NCBI GenBank assembly: GCA_021432635.1
Contig: MU270015.1
Coordinates: forward strand, 195,211-259,210
Direction of reading: 5' to 3'
DNA from: Thozetella sp. PMI_491
Taxonomy: Eukaryota > Ascomycota > Sordariomycetes > Chaetosphaeriales > Chaetosphaeriaceae
DNA: 64,000 nucleotides
The notes under the pieces are model-generated. The model had not been told where the DNA came from. It made no database searches and was given only the letters and a program-made list of their open reading frames with translations. Below are positions 43,099 to 53,779 of this stretch, piece by piece. Numbering within the stretch: position 1 is the stretch's first letter; every line of letters starts with the position of its first letter. The position numbers were made by a program, and so were the translations under genes.

Positions 43099-45052
43099 AT
43101 GAAGTCATCTCCGAACACCAGCAGCGCCCTCCGGCGGCTCTGCCGAGCCGCGTCGATTGCTCTCTCGCTGTCTGCTGCCGTGCAGGCTGCACCCACCGCC
43201 CAGCTCGCCGATGCCGAATACGACTACATCGTCATCGGCAGCGGCCCTGGTGGCGGCGTTGTGTCTTCCAACCTGGCCAAGGCCGGGTACTCGGTGCTGC
43301 TGCTTGAGGCCGGCGATACCAGCCCTGGACAGGGCTTCGGGTCGTACACGCCTACCGTGACGTGGGACTTCTATGTGAAGCACTACCCAGACGGCGATGC
43401 CCGCAACGACCACTACAGCCACCTCACTTGGCTCACCCCCGAGGGCAAATACTGGGTGGGAGAGAAGGGCGCGCCGGCAGGCTCCAAGCTGCTCGGTGTT
43501 TACTACCCCCGTGGTGCGACGCTGGGCGGCTCCTCGATGGTTAACGCTATGGTCGCCTGGCTCCCGAGCGACAGCGATTGGAACTACCACTATGAAGTGA
43601 CGGGAGACGAGACCTGGAAGTGGGTGCTCCGCTGCCAGAACGCAGCATTCAAGTAACGTCGGCGACGCTAACCTTGCTCCTAGGGCGGAGAACATCAAGA
43701 AGATCTTCCAAAAGATCGAGCACAACAACTACGCCACGAAGGGCACCGCCAACCACGGATTCGACGGCTTCTTCCAGACCAACATGGGCTCCATGGCACA
43801 GGGGCGCCAGACTGGAACTCTCGCCGGCAATGCCGTCATGGCTGCATACGCGCAAGACCTCGGGCTGAACGGCTCGTGGACCATGGCCAATCTCCTGACC
43901 AGAGATCCCAACCTGCTCACCCCCGATCGCGACCAGACGTCGAGCATCTTTGGCCTCGTTTCGCACCAGTACGCCAACGGGAACCGCTACAGCTCGCGCG
44001 ACTACATCCAGGCCACTGCTAAGGCCACCACCAACCTCACGGTCTCCATCACCTCGCTAGCCAGCAAGGTTCTGTTCGACACCGCATCTAAGTGCGGCGG
44101 CACCAAGCCTCGGGCGACCGGCGTCGAGTACTTGGTCGGCAAGTCGCTGTACGCGGGAGATAACCGGAAAGCCGCCAATGCCACGGGCAACAAGGTGACG
44201 GCCCGGGCCCGGCGCGAGGTCATCGTGTCGGGAGGCGCTTTCAACTCGCCGCAGATCCTCATGCTTAGCGGTGTTGGCCCCGCCGACCACCTGAAGCAGT
44301 TTGGAATCCCAGTCATCAAGGATCTCCCCGGCGTCGGCCAGCACCTCAGCGACAACCAGGAGATGCCCATCGTCGGGTCTGGGTCAGCCGGGTCCGGCAC
44401 CGCTGGCGTCGCCATGGTCAAGAGCAAGCACCCTGCCTACGGCGAGCGCGATATGTTCCTCATGGGCGGGCAGGGCTTCCTGTTCCGCGGTTTCTGGCCC
44501 AACAACCCCGTGCACGCGCCTGACGAGCCCCGCCAGCCTTATGGCGTCAGCATGGTCAAGGGCTCGTCGGTCAACAACAAGGGCTGGGTCAAGCTCCGGT
44601 CAGCCGACCCGCAGGATACCCCCGAGATCAACTTCAACCACTATGCCTTCGGCAAGGAGTACGACCTAGAGGCCATGAAGGACACGGTGGCGTGGATCCG
44701 GTCCATCTACCTGCGTATCGGGATCACCCCGATGGAGCCGCCGTGCAGCGGCAAGCCGGACGAGAACGGCAGCTGCGGCAAGGACGACGAGGATTGGATC
44801 TACAAGCAGACATTTGGGCACCACCCCACATCGTCTAACAAGATCGGCGCCGACAACGACACCATGGCGGTGCTGGATTCCAAGTTCCGCGTGCGCGGCG
44901 TCGACGGCCTGCGCGTCATCGACGCCAGCGCCTTCGCCCGCATCCCGGGCATCTTCCCGGCCGCGTCGACCTTTATCATCAGCCAGAAGGCGTCGGACGA
45001 GATGCTCGACGAGATAGCGTCCGGCAAGGCGCTCAAGACATGCTCGGCATGA
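43099..45052 (+). CDS. Secreted GMC-family oxidoreductase
   Basis: FAD-dependent glucose-methanol-choline family protein, 629 aa. Exons 43099-43619 and 43684-45052 are joined by a 64-nt intron (GTGGGT, GCTAAC branch, CCTAG), giving GDETWK-AENIKKIFQKIE. The signal peptide ends near AAVQAAPTAQ. The FAD motif is DYIVIGSGPGGGVVSSNLAKAG with the distal Glu in LLLEAG. GGSSMVNAMVAW and RREVIVSGGAFNSPQILMLSGVGP are GMC signatures. His553 in GHHPTSS fits the first active-site histidine. The second His/Asn position is Phe598 (IPGIFPAAST), judged by equal-length alignment to glucose oxidase. It may be an oxidase with altered chemistry or a non-redox GMC enzyme. Substrate unknown. Confidence 0.9.
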
Positions 45053-45591
45053 AGGAAAACGCGTGGAGCCAAGCCTAAGTGTACATAGCTTTCTCCCGAG
45101 GCATGCGAGTCGTTCTAGACCGCGGGCCCCACTCATATGACATCCCTTTGGAGACACGCCCGTTGTTCGTTGGTTCAAAAACGGGGATGGCGATGGAATG
45201 TAAACAGGACCCTGAATCCCCCAGCCCCCAAGGTCAAAGAGCTATAGCTGCCCAGGTCAAACCCGCGGCACGGTGCATGAAATTTGTGTGATATTGCTGC
45301 GGCCTAAATAGCCGATAGTTCCATGTTGCGAACCCCTCCCTTTTCGCCTTGGTCCGAATGTTTGGCTGCCATATTAGTCTGAGACAGGCTTTGTGCATCC
45401 GCCTGCGGGGTAAATTCGACGGCCGTTAACAATGCGGAGACATTGAGAACGCGTTCGGCGCCGCCTTTGTGGAAGTGGCATTCATACCATGCCTTCGCAG
45501 GGTTAAATTCGCTCTTGGCCCCGGGCCAGGATGCTTTCCTTTACCCGGGTTGTCGCCAGTCCTCTGCTTCACATTCCTTCTTCTCTTCACA
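45053..45591. other. Intergenic, no gene seen
   Basis: About 540 bp between the GMC gene and the small membrane protein. Confidence 0.5.
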
Positions 45592-46059
45592 ATGGATAAC
45601 TCGACTCCTGTAGGATCATACCTCAGCATGAAGGCAGGTACACATACGTCTCATGGTGGGGGATACGCGGAGCGGGTTTTGCAGAATGTTGCCCGCCTAG
45701 AGAGGCAACTGGACAGGAGAATCAACAGCATCCTCTTGCTAGCGATCGTCCTCAGCTACACTTCAGCGGCCCTGTGAGTGCAACACTCCCTTTGCGGGTT
45801 CTATGTAGTAAAGTTCGATCTAGGACTGAATGGCTGACATCTTGCTAGCGGCTTCTCTACGAACCTAGTCGCCACTTATGAGCTACAGGTGCCTAGCGTA
45901 CTACAGTTCGCGCTGGGATCTCCCTTTCGTCTGGTGATTCTTGCCGCATGCGTGCTTGTCTGGACTGTGGTGCTGTTTGGCAAGTTCGTGCATTGGAGTT
46001 TACAGGATTCCTTGCAGGGGTTCGACTCGTATCACTCTTGTTTGGCTGAAGAGCCGTGA
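45592..46059 (+). CDS. Small predicted membrane protein, two exons
   Basis: Predicted 130-aa protein not recognisable in any single frame. Exons 45592-45773 and 45849-46059 are joined by a 75-nt intron (GTGAGT donor, GGCTGAC branch, GCTAG acceptor), giving SYTSAAL-GFSTNLVATYELQ. An N-terminal soluble segment (about 45 residues, including RVLQNVARLERQLDRRI) precedes two hydrophobic stretches, NSILLLAIVLSYTSAAL and PFRLVILAACVLVWTVVLF. No family recognised. The start lies in CACAATGGAT after a CT-rich leader. The real 3' end could differ if there is another intron. Confidence 0.5.
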
Positions 46060-46835
46060 GACACTTGGTCTGCCCACGGCGGCGCGTGGAGCCACCTCCC
46101 GGTCCGTTGTAGAGACAGGACTGAGATAGGAGAAATCGTCTTGTCCAACAAATGACATCGCCCTTCATCCAAACTGGAAACCTACGTGCAGGAGGCTTCC
46201 CACCCGACATTCGAGCCGATGGCAACCTCAACGTTTGTCTGGACAATCTCGGACTTTTTGCAGGAAGCTGTCGGGCCGCTTTGATATGGGAGAGCGACAG
46301 GATCATGGCTCTGGCGATGGTGAGGATGCTCTTTTAGCTGCAAGCGGCCACCAGACAAAGAAAGCCAGATTGGAAGATTGGGCTACGGAGATGGCTGCGA
46401 AACATGTGCGACCTGGCTGCATCGTCGAAGGAGCAGAAGGATGTTCAAAATATCGCTTGTTGTGCTACTCGGTAGTGCACCAAGGATGGCACTACATGTG
46501 TCAAAGATGGGAATAGCCGCACCACGGTTGCAGCATGTCTTCCTACAGGCCGGCAACACAACCCATAGAGTGCACTTAGACAATGTGTTTCTGCAGACTT
46601 CTTTCTGGCCTTGTCGGTCTGTCTGTGTGACAACATGGAAGGATCGCCGCACCTAATATCTAGACATACCGAAACGAGAGACACTGCTGCTTGCAGTGGT
46701 GGGGGAGGGATTATCGTTACACAGACCAAAGCCCAAAATGAATCCCTCCTCATTCCGTGCCTCGTATCGGTGGGCGGGGTAGAGACGTTTTGCTGTAAAC
46801 GACCGAACTCAGGTCTAAGCATAACTACGGCTACG
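46060..46835. other. Intergenic, no gene seen
   Basis: About 780 bp with overlapping short frames on both strands and no supported gene. Confidence 0.5.
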
Positions 46836-47802
46836 ATGTTTGCTAGACTTGCAAGGAGATCCCTCTGCTCCCCGAGCATCGCCAAATGCCGCCCCCTGGC
46901 GTCTCAGTGCGCCCGATACTCTTCGCTTCAGGGAAAGGTTGTGGCGGTCTCTGGCGCCGCTTCGGGGATAGGACTCGCAACCGCTAAACACCTGTACAAG
47001 CTTGGTGTCCGACTGTCTCTTACTGACATTAACAAGGATGGCCTGAACGCCGCTGTTGCCGCGATCCAGCAAGAAGCGCCAGCAGATATGCTCCAGCCAG
47101 CTGATATCCTTACCACCGTGACAGACGTTCGGTTCAGCCGGCAGGTTGACGAATGGATCGAGAGGACCGTCGGGGAGATGGGCGCCCTGGACGGGGCCGC
47201 GAACTTGGCGGGCGTTCTCAGTAAGGGTGGTCAGGTCCGGCCCTTGGTCGAAATGTCGGACGAGGAATGGGGCTTCGTGACACATGTCAACCTGGACGGC
47301 GTCTTTTACGCTCTGCGCGCCCAGCTTCGAGCTATGGAGAAGCTCGGGGCCAAGCCCGGCAGGAGCATCGTCAACGCTGCAAGCACGGCGGGACTGCAGG
47401 GCGCTCGAGGAATTGCCAACTACAGCGCTTCAAAGCACGGCGTGGTTGGGCTCACGAGGAGTGCCGCGAAGGAGGTGGGGAAAAGTGACATTCGGGTGAA
47501 TGCCATTGCCCCGTATGTACTATTCAACCGCCCGGTCGGGGTTTCGAACACCAAACTCTAAGCCCGTTTTGACCCTTAGATACTAACCATGACCTTCTAG
47601 AGGACCCATCCACACGCCAATGACCCATAGCATGCAGGGCATGCCGCAGGAGGCGATCGAGGCTGTTATCAAGCTGAGACAAGCTTTGGGGAGATTTGGG
47701 CAGCCGGAAGAAGTTTCAAAAGTCATCGCCTTCCTCCTCAGCGAGGACTCGTCTTTCGTCAATGGCGCTGTCGTCGCCATTGACGGCGGGGAGCTATGCT
47801 AG
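46836..47802 (+). CDS. SDR-family oxidoreductase, probably mitochondrial
   Basis: 292-aa classical SDR. Exons 46836-47512 and 47601-47802 are joined over an 88-nt intron (GTATGT donor, ACTAAC branch, TTCTAG acceptor), giving [14 protein letters not shown], a normal SDR strand. The first ~30 residues ([17 protein letters not shown]...) are basic and lack acids, like a mitochondrial presequence. The start at 46836 excludes an upstream in-frame extension without that feature. Motifs are SGAASGIG (cofactor), [12 protein letters not shown] (Ser) and YSASKHG (Tyr-x3-Lys). The C-terminus is [12 protein letters not shown]. Substrate unknown. Confidence 0.88.
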
Positions 47803-48402
47803 GTCGCAGTCTGGGACGCGATACTCTTGGCAGCACGGTTTCGTGTGGCATCTACACTAGCCAGCACAATGCTAGACGAGAAAAGCATATAACCTTTACT
47901 CTTGCTACAGTGAGCGAGCCAGGTCTACTCCAACTGTCGGTCTGGAGCGAATGGCAACGCATCGCGTGCCGATGGCATCAGATGCGATGCACGATGAGCC
48001 GTTAGAGGCCATGCACCTCGAAAGTCAAATGTGTGCCCAGGGGTACATGAACTGGACATTGGATTAAGCACTGATATGCATTATTCAATAGTCCGCGGCG
48101 CCCGATTGCCCCTGCATTAATGATCCGAAAACTCTAAAGCCCTGGGGTGTTCCATACCGCATTCCCCATCGCCCGTCCGAACTTCCGCGCAAATCAAATA
48201 TGGCGAACTTGGGGAGCAGCCATGTTCCATCAGAAAGCTTAAAAAAGTACTGACCGTATGTGGCATGTGTTTCGACGTTGCTCCGATGCGCGATAGAGAC
48301 ACACATAAGAGCGCCCTAATCCCAACTTTGCGAGATGACATAGAGACGCATTGTGAGCTTCAACACCAGTCCATCCACACTCCTTCTGATATTCCAACTA
48401 AT
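47803..48402. other. Intergenic, no gene seen
   Basis: About 600 bp upstream of the small secreted protein gene. Confidence 0.5.
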
Positions 48403-49087
48403 ATGCATTCTCTTCTCGCTTTGCTGATCATCGCCATGGCGGAGTTGGCTGCCTCGCAGGCCACTCCGGCAAATCCGGCATGCGCCCAGGCGTCCATTCT
48501 CGCTCAAGGAATCGCGTTGAACATCGTAGCACAGCAAAATGAGGTCTCCAGCGTGAATACCATTGCTCGTATTCTCCAAGCGACCACTGTCGACATGCAG
48601 CAGTTCACTGCGGCCAAGGAAGACCTCCTCACCTTCGTCAACACCGGCATCGCTATCCGGCAGATGAACCAACAGGTTACTCCCAGAGGAAACGCTGCGA
48701 CGGCGGGGCTCGCCATAGTAAGGCTCAATAGTGACATTAGATTACGCAGCTGGAAGCTAATGCGGCGGTGATAACAGGTGGCCAATGCTCAGCTGACCGA
48801 GCTTGGCCTTGCGACCAACCTGACGGGAAACCCCAAGACAGACCTGCCCAACGTGGCGACTCTGCAGATGGACTTCAGTGGGGGCATCCAACAGAACATG
48901 AAGAACCAGCAGGCGGTATGTGATGAAAGAAAAGGCCGTTCAAATGCGTCTTGTGCTGATATCCTTGCGTACACAGGCACTCGCTGGCTGCACTGGGGCC
49001 GCTGGGACGGCTCCTCCCGCTCCGGCCAACGCCTCGAATGCAGTGCCGGGCATGCTCCGAAGGACGAGTCAAGCGTTTACGGGTTGA
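48403..49087 (+). CDS. Small secreted protein, unknown function, three exons
   Basis: Predicted 187-aa protein. Exons 48403-48717, 48778-48915 and 48977-49087 have phase-0 introns of 60 and 61 nt (GTAAGG...AACAG, GTATGT...ACACAG). The signal peptide is MHSLLALLIIAMAELAASQA. The mature part is Ala/Gln/Asn-rich and helical in character: PACAQASILAQGIALNIV, LGLATNLTGNPKTDLPNVATLQMDF, and a C-terminal GCTGAAGTAPPAPANAS. It has only two cysteines in the mature chain and possible N-glycosylation sites. I do not recognise a family. The upstream in-frame extension was rejected because it would mask the signal peptide. Confidence 0.7.
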
Positions 49088-49270
49088 GTTTAGTAGTAAC
49101 TTCATATCACCAAGTGATGAATAGATTCTTTCCACACAGCGCACGGCGTGGCATCCTTTGCGACCTTTTGGTAAGGGATCCTGACGTGCATATTTGGCAA
49201 ACCTTGGTCGTGCTCTTACGCCCTCAATTGTCCTCTAGTAACCTTTACGCTAAGCATCCTCTCTTCTACT

Positions 49271-49732
49271 TTACTCTGTGTTACCGTGCTCCGCCAGCCA
49301 GTTCTGGTACCGTTGTTTCATGTCTTGGTTGTCCTTGACGCCTCTCTCCAGACGCTTCATCTCCCCATCGATCATCTGCCTTGCTGTTTCGGCAGTCTTG
49401 GGGATGCCCTGAGCCCACTCCCGAATCAACGCGATCTCCTTTTCCATCCCGTCGATGGATGCCTGGGTATTCTTAATGCTAGTGATCATATCCATTCGGC
49501 CGAGCGTCTGGACCCCCGTGGACGACTGGAACGACTGGCCTGGGCATAGCCGCTCTGCGTCGATCTGAGGCGGAAGGTCATTTTGCTCTATCATGGGCCA
49601 TTGGTTTCCCACCGGCGCGAGAAAGGCGGGCTTGGTCCGAATGTAGCCCAGCGACGATGCACTATCGCTGCGCGCGCATGGGGATAGAGAAAGCTGTTGC
49701 GCAAAGAGAAGCAAGCTGCTAAATCGCACCAT
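49271..49732 (-). CDS. Small putative secreted coiled-coil protein
   Basis: 153-aa single-exon frame with an N-terminal hydrophobic segment (MVRFSSLLLFAQQLSLSPCA) that could be a signal peptide. A loop with PPQIDAERLCPGQSFQSS follows. The C-terminal half is strongly helical (NTQASIDGMEKEIALIREWA, ARQMIDGEMKRLERGVKD), suggesting a coiled coil. No family recognised. It converges with the preceding secreted-protein gene, 183 bp apart. Confidence is moderate because composition and signal are the only support. Confidence 0.55.
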   Translation of the reverse strand: MVRFSSLLLFAQQLSLSPCARSDSASSLGYIRTKPAFLAPVGNQWPMIEQNDLPPQIDAERLCPGQSFQSSTGVQTLGRMDMITSIKNTQASIDGMEKEIALIREWAQGIPKTAETARQMIDGEMKRLERGVKDNQDMKQRYQNWLAEHGNTE

Positions 49733-50613
49733 TTGGTTCAGGCTTCGAGCCTCGCCCCCTCTATACAGCAGAGGGTGTGTGGATAATCGGCCAGAGATGA
49801 ATTGGACGAAAGTGGATGGAAGTAATTAGTTAACGGGTTCGGTTATCGCCATCACCCACTAGAAAAGTATTGGACCCGCATTGGGAGACAAGCTAGCACT
49901 AACACCGCGGAGGGTTTCTATCAAGTGTTTCAAGCCGACAGGCAAGCAATTCGCTTCTAGCGTAGGATGTGGACAGGTACTGTGTATAATACTTCTCGAG
50001 ATTCCTTTCCTTGTGTCCTCTGGCCCCCTTTTCCACATAGCAAGACTCTTTATCAGAGTGTTTCACATGCCCTACCATACTCCCGTACCTCTATGCAAGA
50101 AACCTTGACGGCCACCTTTTCCAACGATTGTAATATAGCTCTAGGCTCTCTGGGCCTGCTTCTTACAATTGTAAACCACCAGCCGCTCAGTAGTACCTGT
50201 AGTCGCTTTGTCTATTTCCCTTTAATTCTCGAGCGGGAGAAGGGCGACGTATTATCTACGCCAACGTCGAATAAATGCATGAGCTTGGTTAAAGGAGAAC
50301 AGAGTCAAGTCGTATAAGTACGGGAGCTGTGATTGGCTGGGACCGGACCGTGCCGCGAATAGTAGTATTCAGGACGTAATGGGCTAAGATCAGAACGACG
50401 TCACACCCCCGCTTCCGGATAATCCTTCTCTCACATCACGTCTAATGTTGACCAGATCACTCTGGGACAATAAGACAGGATAAGCTGGGCCATTCACTTC
50501 CATACGGCAGAGCACGCGTGAGTGGGTGTAACTCAGCCTCTTTGTTGAGTGAAAGCAACTTACACCCCGCCATCCTCCTAGTTGCCTATGCTAGCTATTG
50601 GCTGCATGGCAAA
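49733..50613. other. Intergenic, divergent promoters
   Basis: About 880 bp between the small coiled-coil protein (minus) and the GH32 gene (plus). No gene was seen. Confidence 0.5.
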
Positions 50614-52317
50614 ATGTGGCTACCACTAGCACTTCTACTCTCTTCGGCGTTTCTGGCTGTGAATAGCCAGCATGTCAGTACGTATACGAACCCGGCCGTG
50701 CCGACAGGGACGCCAGTGCCCGGGAACTATAGCGGAAGCCTGCGGCCGCAAGTCCATTTCTCCCCTCCGCAAAAGTTCATGAACGACCCAAACGGCATGT
50801 TTGTCGACGCGGAAGGTATATGGCATCTATATTACCAGTACGATCCCACCGATGTCGTAGCAGGGAACCAGCACTGGGGCCACGCGACCAGCCAGGACCT
50901 GTACCACTGGATTAATCAGCCTATCGCGCTCTTTCCGCCGGAGGAGCGAGTCTACGTCTTTTCCGGCAGTGCTGTGATCGATGTGAATAATACCTCAGGG
51001 TTCTTTCCGTCGCAGAACAACGGGGTTGTCGCTATCTTCACGCTCGCACGATACAATGAAGACGGCTCGGCAGGACCAGAGACCCAAGGCATCGCCTACT
51101 CGCTCGACGCCGGCTATTCGTTCCAGTACTATGATGGAAACCCAATTATCGACAGTACCAGCAGCCAGTTCCGTGACCCCAAGGTACTGTGGTACGGGGA
51201 TCACTGGGTCATGGCGATTGCTTATGCTGCTGAATTTACCATTGGCTTCTATACGAGTCCTGACCTGAAGACCTGGACGCACGCCTCCAATTTCTCTCAC
51301 CCTGGGCCAGCAGGGGCGCAGTACGAATGTCCAAACCTAGTCCAGATGCCCATACGAGACTCGGCGGACAGCGACGTTACCGGCCAGGCCTGGGTGTTGG
51401 CAATCTCGATCAATCCGGAGGCACCGCTTGGTGGTTCCGCGACCGAATACTACACTGGAACATTCAATGGCACCCACTTCACCTCATTCGAAGATGTCGC
51501 TCCCTGGACAGATTTTGCGAAAGATAACTATGCCGCACAGTACTTCTACGGATTGGGGCCGGGAGCTGATGCGGTGAACATTGGGTGGGCGAGCAACTGG
51601 CAGTATACAAGCTCAGTGCCGACCGGCGACCTGGAAGGATGGCGGAGCGCAATGACGCTACCGCGGAGAAACTTTCTGACAAACGCTGCAGATGGAACCT
51701 GGGTTATGGTAAACCAAATCTACGGCTTGGACACCGTCCTTGATCGTCGTCTGAGCGCCGCCTCGTGGTCAGGCGACGACGTCATATCGGTGGACTATTC
51801 CACCGTAGAGTCGAACGCTGTCTTTGTGGACGTCAACGTTACCGGCCTCAACAGTTTGACCCTCTCGGCATCCTCGGCTCTCAACATCTCCTTCGCGTCT
51901 CCAGCTACGGGCGAAACGTTAACCTCAAGCTTCAACTTTGGTGGGGACCATACCTTTTATGTGGATCGTGGCGGGATCTCGGGCTTCAGCAGCCCTGACT
52001 TTACCGCTAGCTTCAACGTGACGGATATCTGGAACCCCGATTCTGGGGCGTGGCGGTTGCAGGTAGTGGTTGACCGGACTCTTTACGAAGCGTTCCTCGA
52101 CAACGGGCTGCACGCCGGGACCGTTTCTTTCTTCCCCACCAAGCCTTTGACCACCGTGGTGTTGAGCTCTCGAGATATGCCTCCAGAAACTTCGATAAGT
52201 ATTGCAGTCTGGGCCCTCAAGAGTGCGTGGAAGCCATTCGAGGATGCGGGCGGCATCGTGGTGGGCAACGTCACGACAACTAAGAGGCAGATCCCCGGAG
52301 CAACAATAGAGCTTTGA
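50614..52317 (+). CDS. Secreted GH32 beta-fructofuranosidase (invertase/inulinase)
   Basis: Hydrolyses sucrose or fructans outside the cell. I start at 50614 (MWLPLALLLSSAFLAVNS), a clear signal peptide. The upstream in-frame extension has no ATG start. 567 aa, single exon. The GH32 five-bladed propeller has NDPNG (residues 57-61, nucleophile Asp58), FSGSAV, FRDPKV (transition-state Asp188) and ECPN (acid/base Glu238). A C-terminal beta-sandwich follows (from about WVMVNQIYGLDT). Many N-x-S/T sites are present. Invertase, exo-inulinase and endo-inulinase cannot be separated by eye. Confidence 0.94.
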   Translation: MWLPLALLLSSAFLAVNSQHVSTYTNPAVPTGTPVPGNYSGSLRPQVHFSPPQKFMNDPNGMFVDAEGIWHLYYQYDPTDVVAGNQHWGHATSQDLYHWINQPIALFPPEERVYVFSGSAVIDVNNTSGFFPSQNNGVVAIFTLARYNEDGSAGPETQGIAYSLDAGYSFQYYDGNPIIDSTSSQFRDPKVLWYGDHWVMAIAYAAEFTIGFYTSPDLKTWTHASNFSHPGPAGAQYECPNLVQMPIRDSADSDVTGQAWVLAISINPEAPLGGSATEYYTGTFNGTHFTSFEDVAPWTDFAKDNYAAQYFYGLGPGADAVNIGWASNWQYTSSVPTGDLEGWRSAMTLPRRNFLTNAADGTWVMVNQIYGLDTVLDRRLSAASWSGDDVISVDYSTVESNAVFVDVNVTGLNSLTLSASSALNISFASPATGETLTSSFNFGGDHTFYVDRGGISGFSSPDFTASFNVTDIWNPDSGAWRLQVVVDRTLYEAFLDNGLHAGTVSFFPTKPLTTVVLSSRDMPPETSISIAVWALKSAWKPFEDAGGIVVGNVTTTKRQIPGATIEL

Positions 52318-52696
52318 CTTGCAGAACAGGATTTGCCGCATCGGTTTCTGTCACCTCAGTTAGGTAGTGTAACGACCTCATCAACTTCCATGATGCTTCA
52401 AGAGTGAATTGGGTGCATGGTGCTGTAACATTTGGTGAGGTGCCGCCTGGGAGCCCGGGGGGTTGTAATGTTGAAAGCTACCTACTGGTTTGAGTTTCTA
52501 CCGAGGTAAGGCAGGCTTAACACAAATAGAAGCCGTTCTTGTACCACGGGTCTTGCACTTCATCTAAGGACTGGCCACGTCGGGCTCATCCACAACTCGA
52601 GCAACGACCACATAAGGGTTTCAGTCCCTGCTAAAATTTCGCATGCGCTGTCCTGCCGGTACTTCTGCCACTCACTTTCGCTCCTAACTGGACATC
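52318..52696. other. Intergenic, no gene seen
   Basis: Spacer between two secreted-protein genes on the plus strand. Confidence 0.5.
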
Positions 52697-53500
52697 ATGA
52701 AGTCGACGTTCCTTTTTGCCTTCTCTCTCTTCGTTCTGCTAGGCATCCCAACCGTTGCCGAGGCAAACCGTCCGCCGCCCAAGAAGCAAATCCCGGACGA
52801 GGACACTCTTCCACACTACAAGATCCCCCAAGACACATATGCAGACTTGATCGCAGCCCCCGGCTCTCCGTCCATCGGACAACCCAAAATTAACGTCGGC
52901 TTGTACAGCCAAGTGCGGAAGAACCACCGAACTAACAAGACGGCAGCCACGCAGCATTTGATACTGCATGCGGGCTCTTTCGTTGGAGGTAAATATAAGT
53001 CACTCGAGCTGTACATCGGCTGCCAGCCGCCAGTCAAGGGTGCCCCGGCGCCGAAGGGCTCTAAGAAGTCCTCGAAGCAGGACGGCCAAGACACCGCCCT
53101 CACTCCCGCAACCAGCAGCAACGCGACTACGCCTGCCAACCAAGCGCTGTCGTTCAACTTAACTCGCAACTGCCGCATGGGATACAACCAGCTCGACGTT
53201 ATATGCGAGGTTGCTCTGCAGCACCTAGCGCGCCTTAAGGGACTGAACACTGGGTGCCGCGCCAAGGGCAGCGACCATGCGTTCGAGTGCGGCCAAAAAC
53301 TCAAGGTTGCGGTGCATGCTACCGCCACTAAGGATGTGGGCGACGGGACTAAGGCCGGTCCGTTTGACCTCTGGGCTAAGGGAGGGTGTGTGACCGGCGA
53401 CAAGCAGACTAGTCGAAACGACCCGACCTGCGACCAGAACGGTGATATGGCTCAGTATTTCGAGGTGGAAGTTACGTGCAATCCCAAAGGTAATAAATAA
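52697..53500 (+). CDS. Secreted cysteine-containing protein, unknown function
   Basis: 267-aa single-exon protein with a signal peptide (MKSTFLFAFSLFVLLGIPTVAEA). A Pro/Lys-rich start (NRPPPKKQIPDEDTLPHYKI) precedes a beta-rich region (HLILHAGSFVGGKYKSLELYIGCQPP). A Lys/Ser/Thr-rich insertion and a C-terminal part with regularly spaced cysteines follow (NCRMGY, VICEV, NTGCRA, FECGQ, GGCVTG, PTCDQ, VTCNP). Eight mature cysteines suggest four disulfides. No family recognised. Effector-like or wall-associated roles are possible but unproven. Confidence 0.75.
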   Translation: MKSTFLFAFSLFVLLGIPTVAEANRPPPKKQIPDEDTLPHYKIPQDTYADLIAAPGSPSIGQPKINVGLYSQVRKNHRTNKTAATQHLILHAGSFVGGKYKSLELYIGCQPPVKGAPAPKGSKKSSKQDGQDTALTPATSSNATTPANQALSFNLTRNCRMGYNQLDVICEVALQHLARLKGLNTGCRAKGSDHAFECGQKLKVAVHATATKDVGDGTKAGPFDLWAKGGCVTGDKQTSRNDPTCDQNGDMAQYFEVEVTCNPKGNK

Positions 53501-53779
53501 ATATGGCGAGGATGAGACATGCTAGCTATCGAGGTATGAAATGTTATACAAGGTGTATAGAAGAGGCCTTCAGCAGAGCAACAAGCCCAGCTCTCCCCCA
53601 CCCCCTCTCCCCCGCGGCTGCGCAACTTTCGAAGCCAGCATGCTAAGCTCTAGCCATGTAACGAAGTGATACAATTAGTAAATTCGTAGTCAAGTATCCC
53701 TATAACCTTCCTTCCTCCTATCCTCAACCCTATCCCTTGCGGGAGGATCGCATCGAATCTATGTTATCGACGGCGGTGT

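Noticed and set aside
43653-43683. 31-nt intron (GTAACG...TAG) in the GMC gene
   Set aside because: Too short for fungal splicing. The GTGGGT donor at 43620 gives a 64-nt intron and a better family join.
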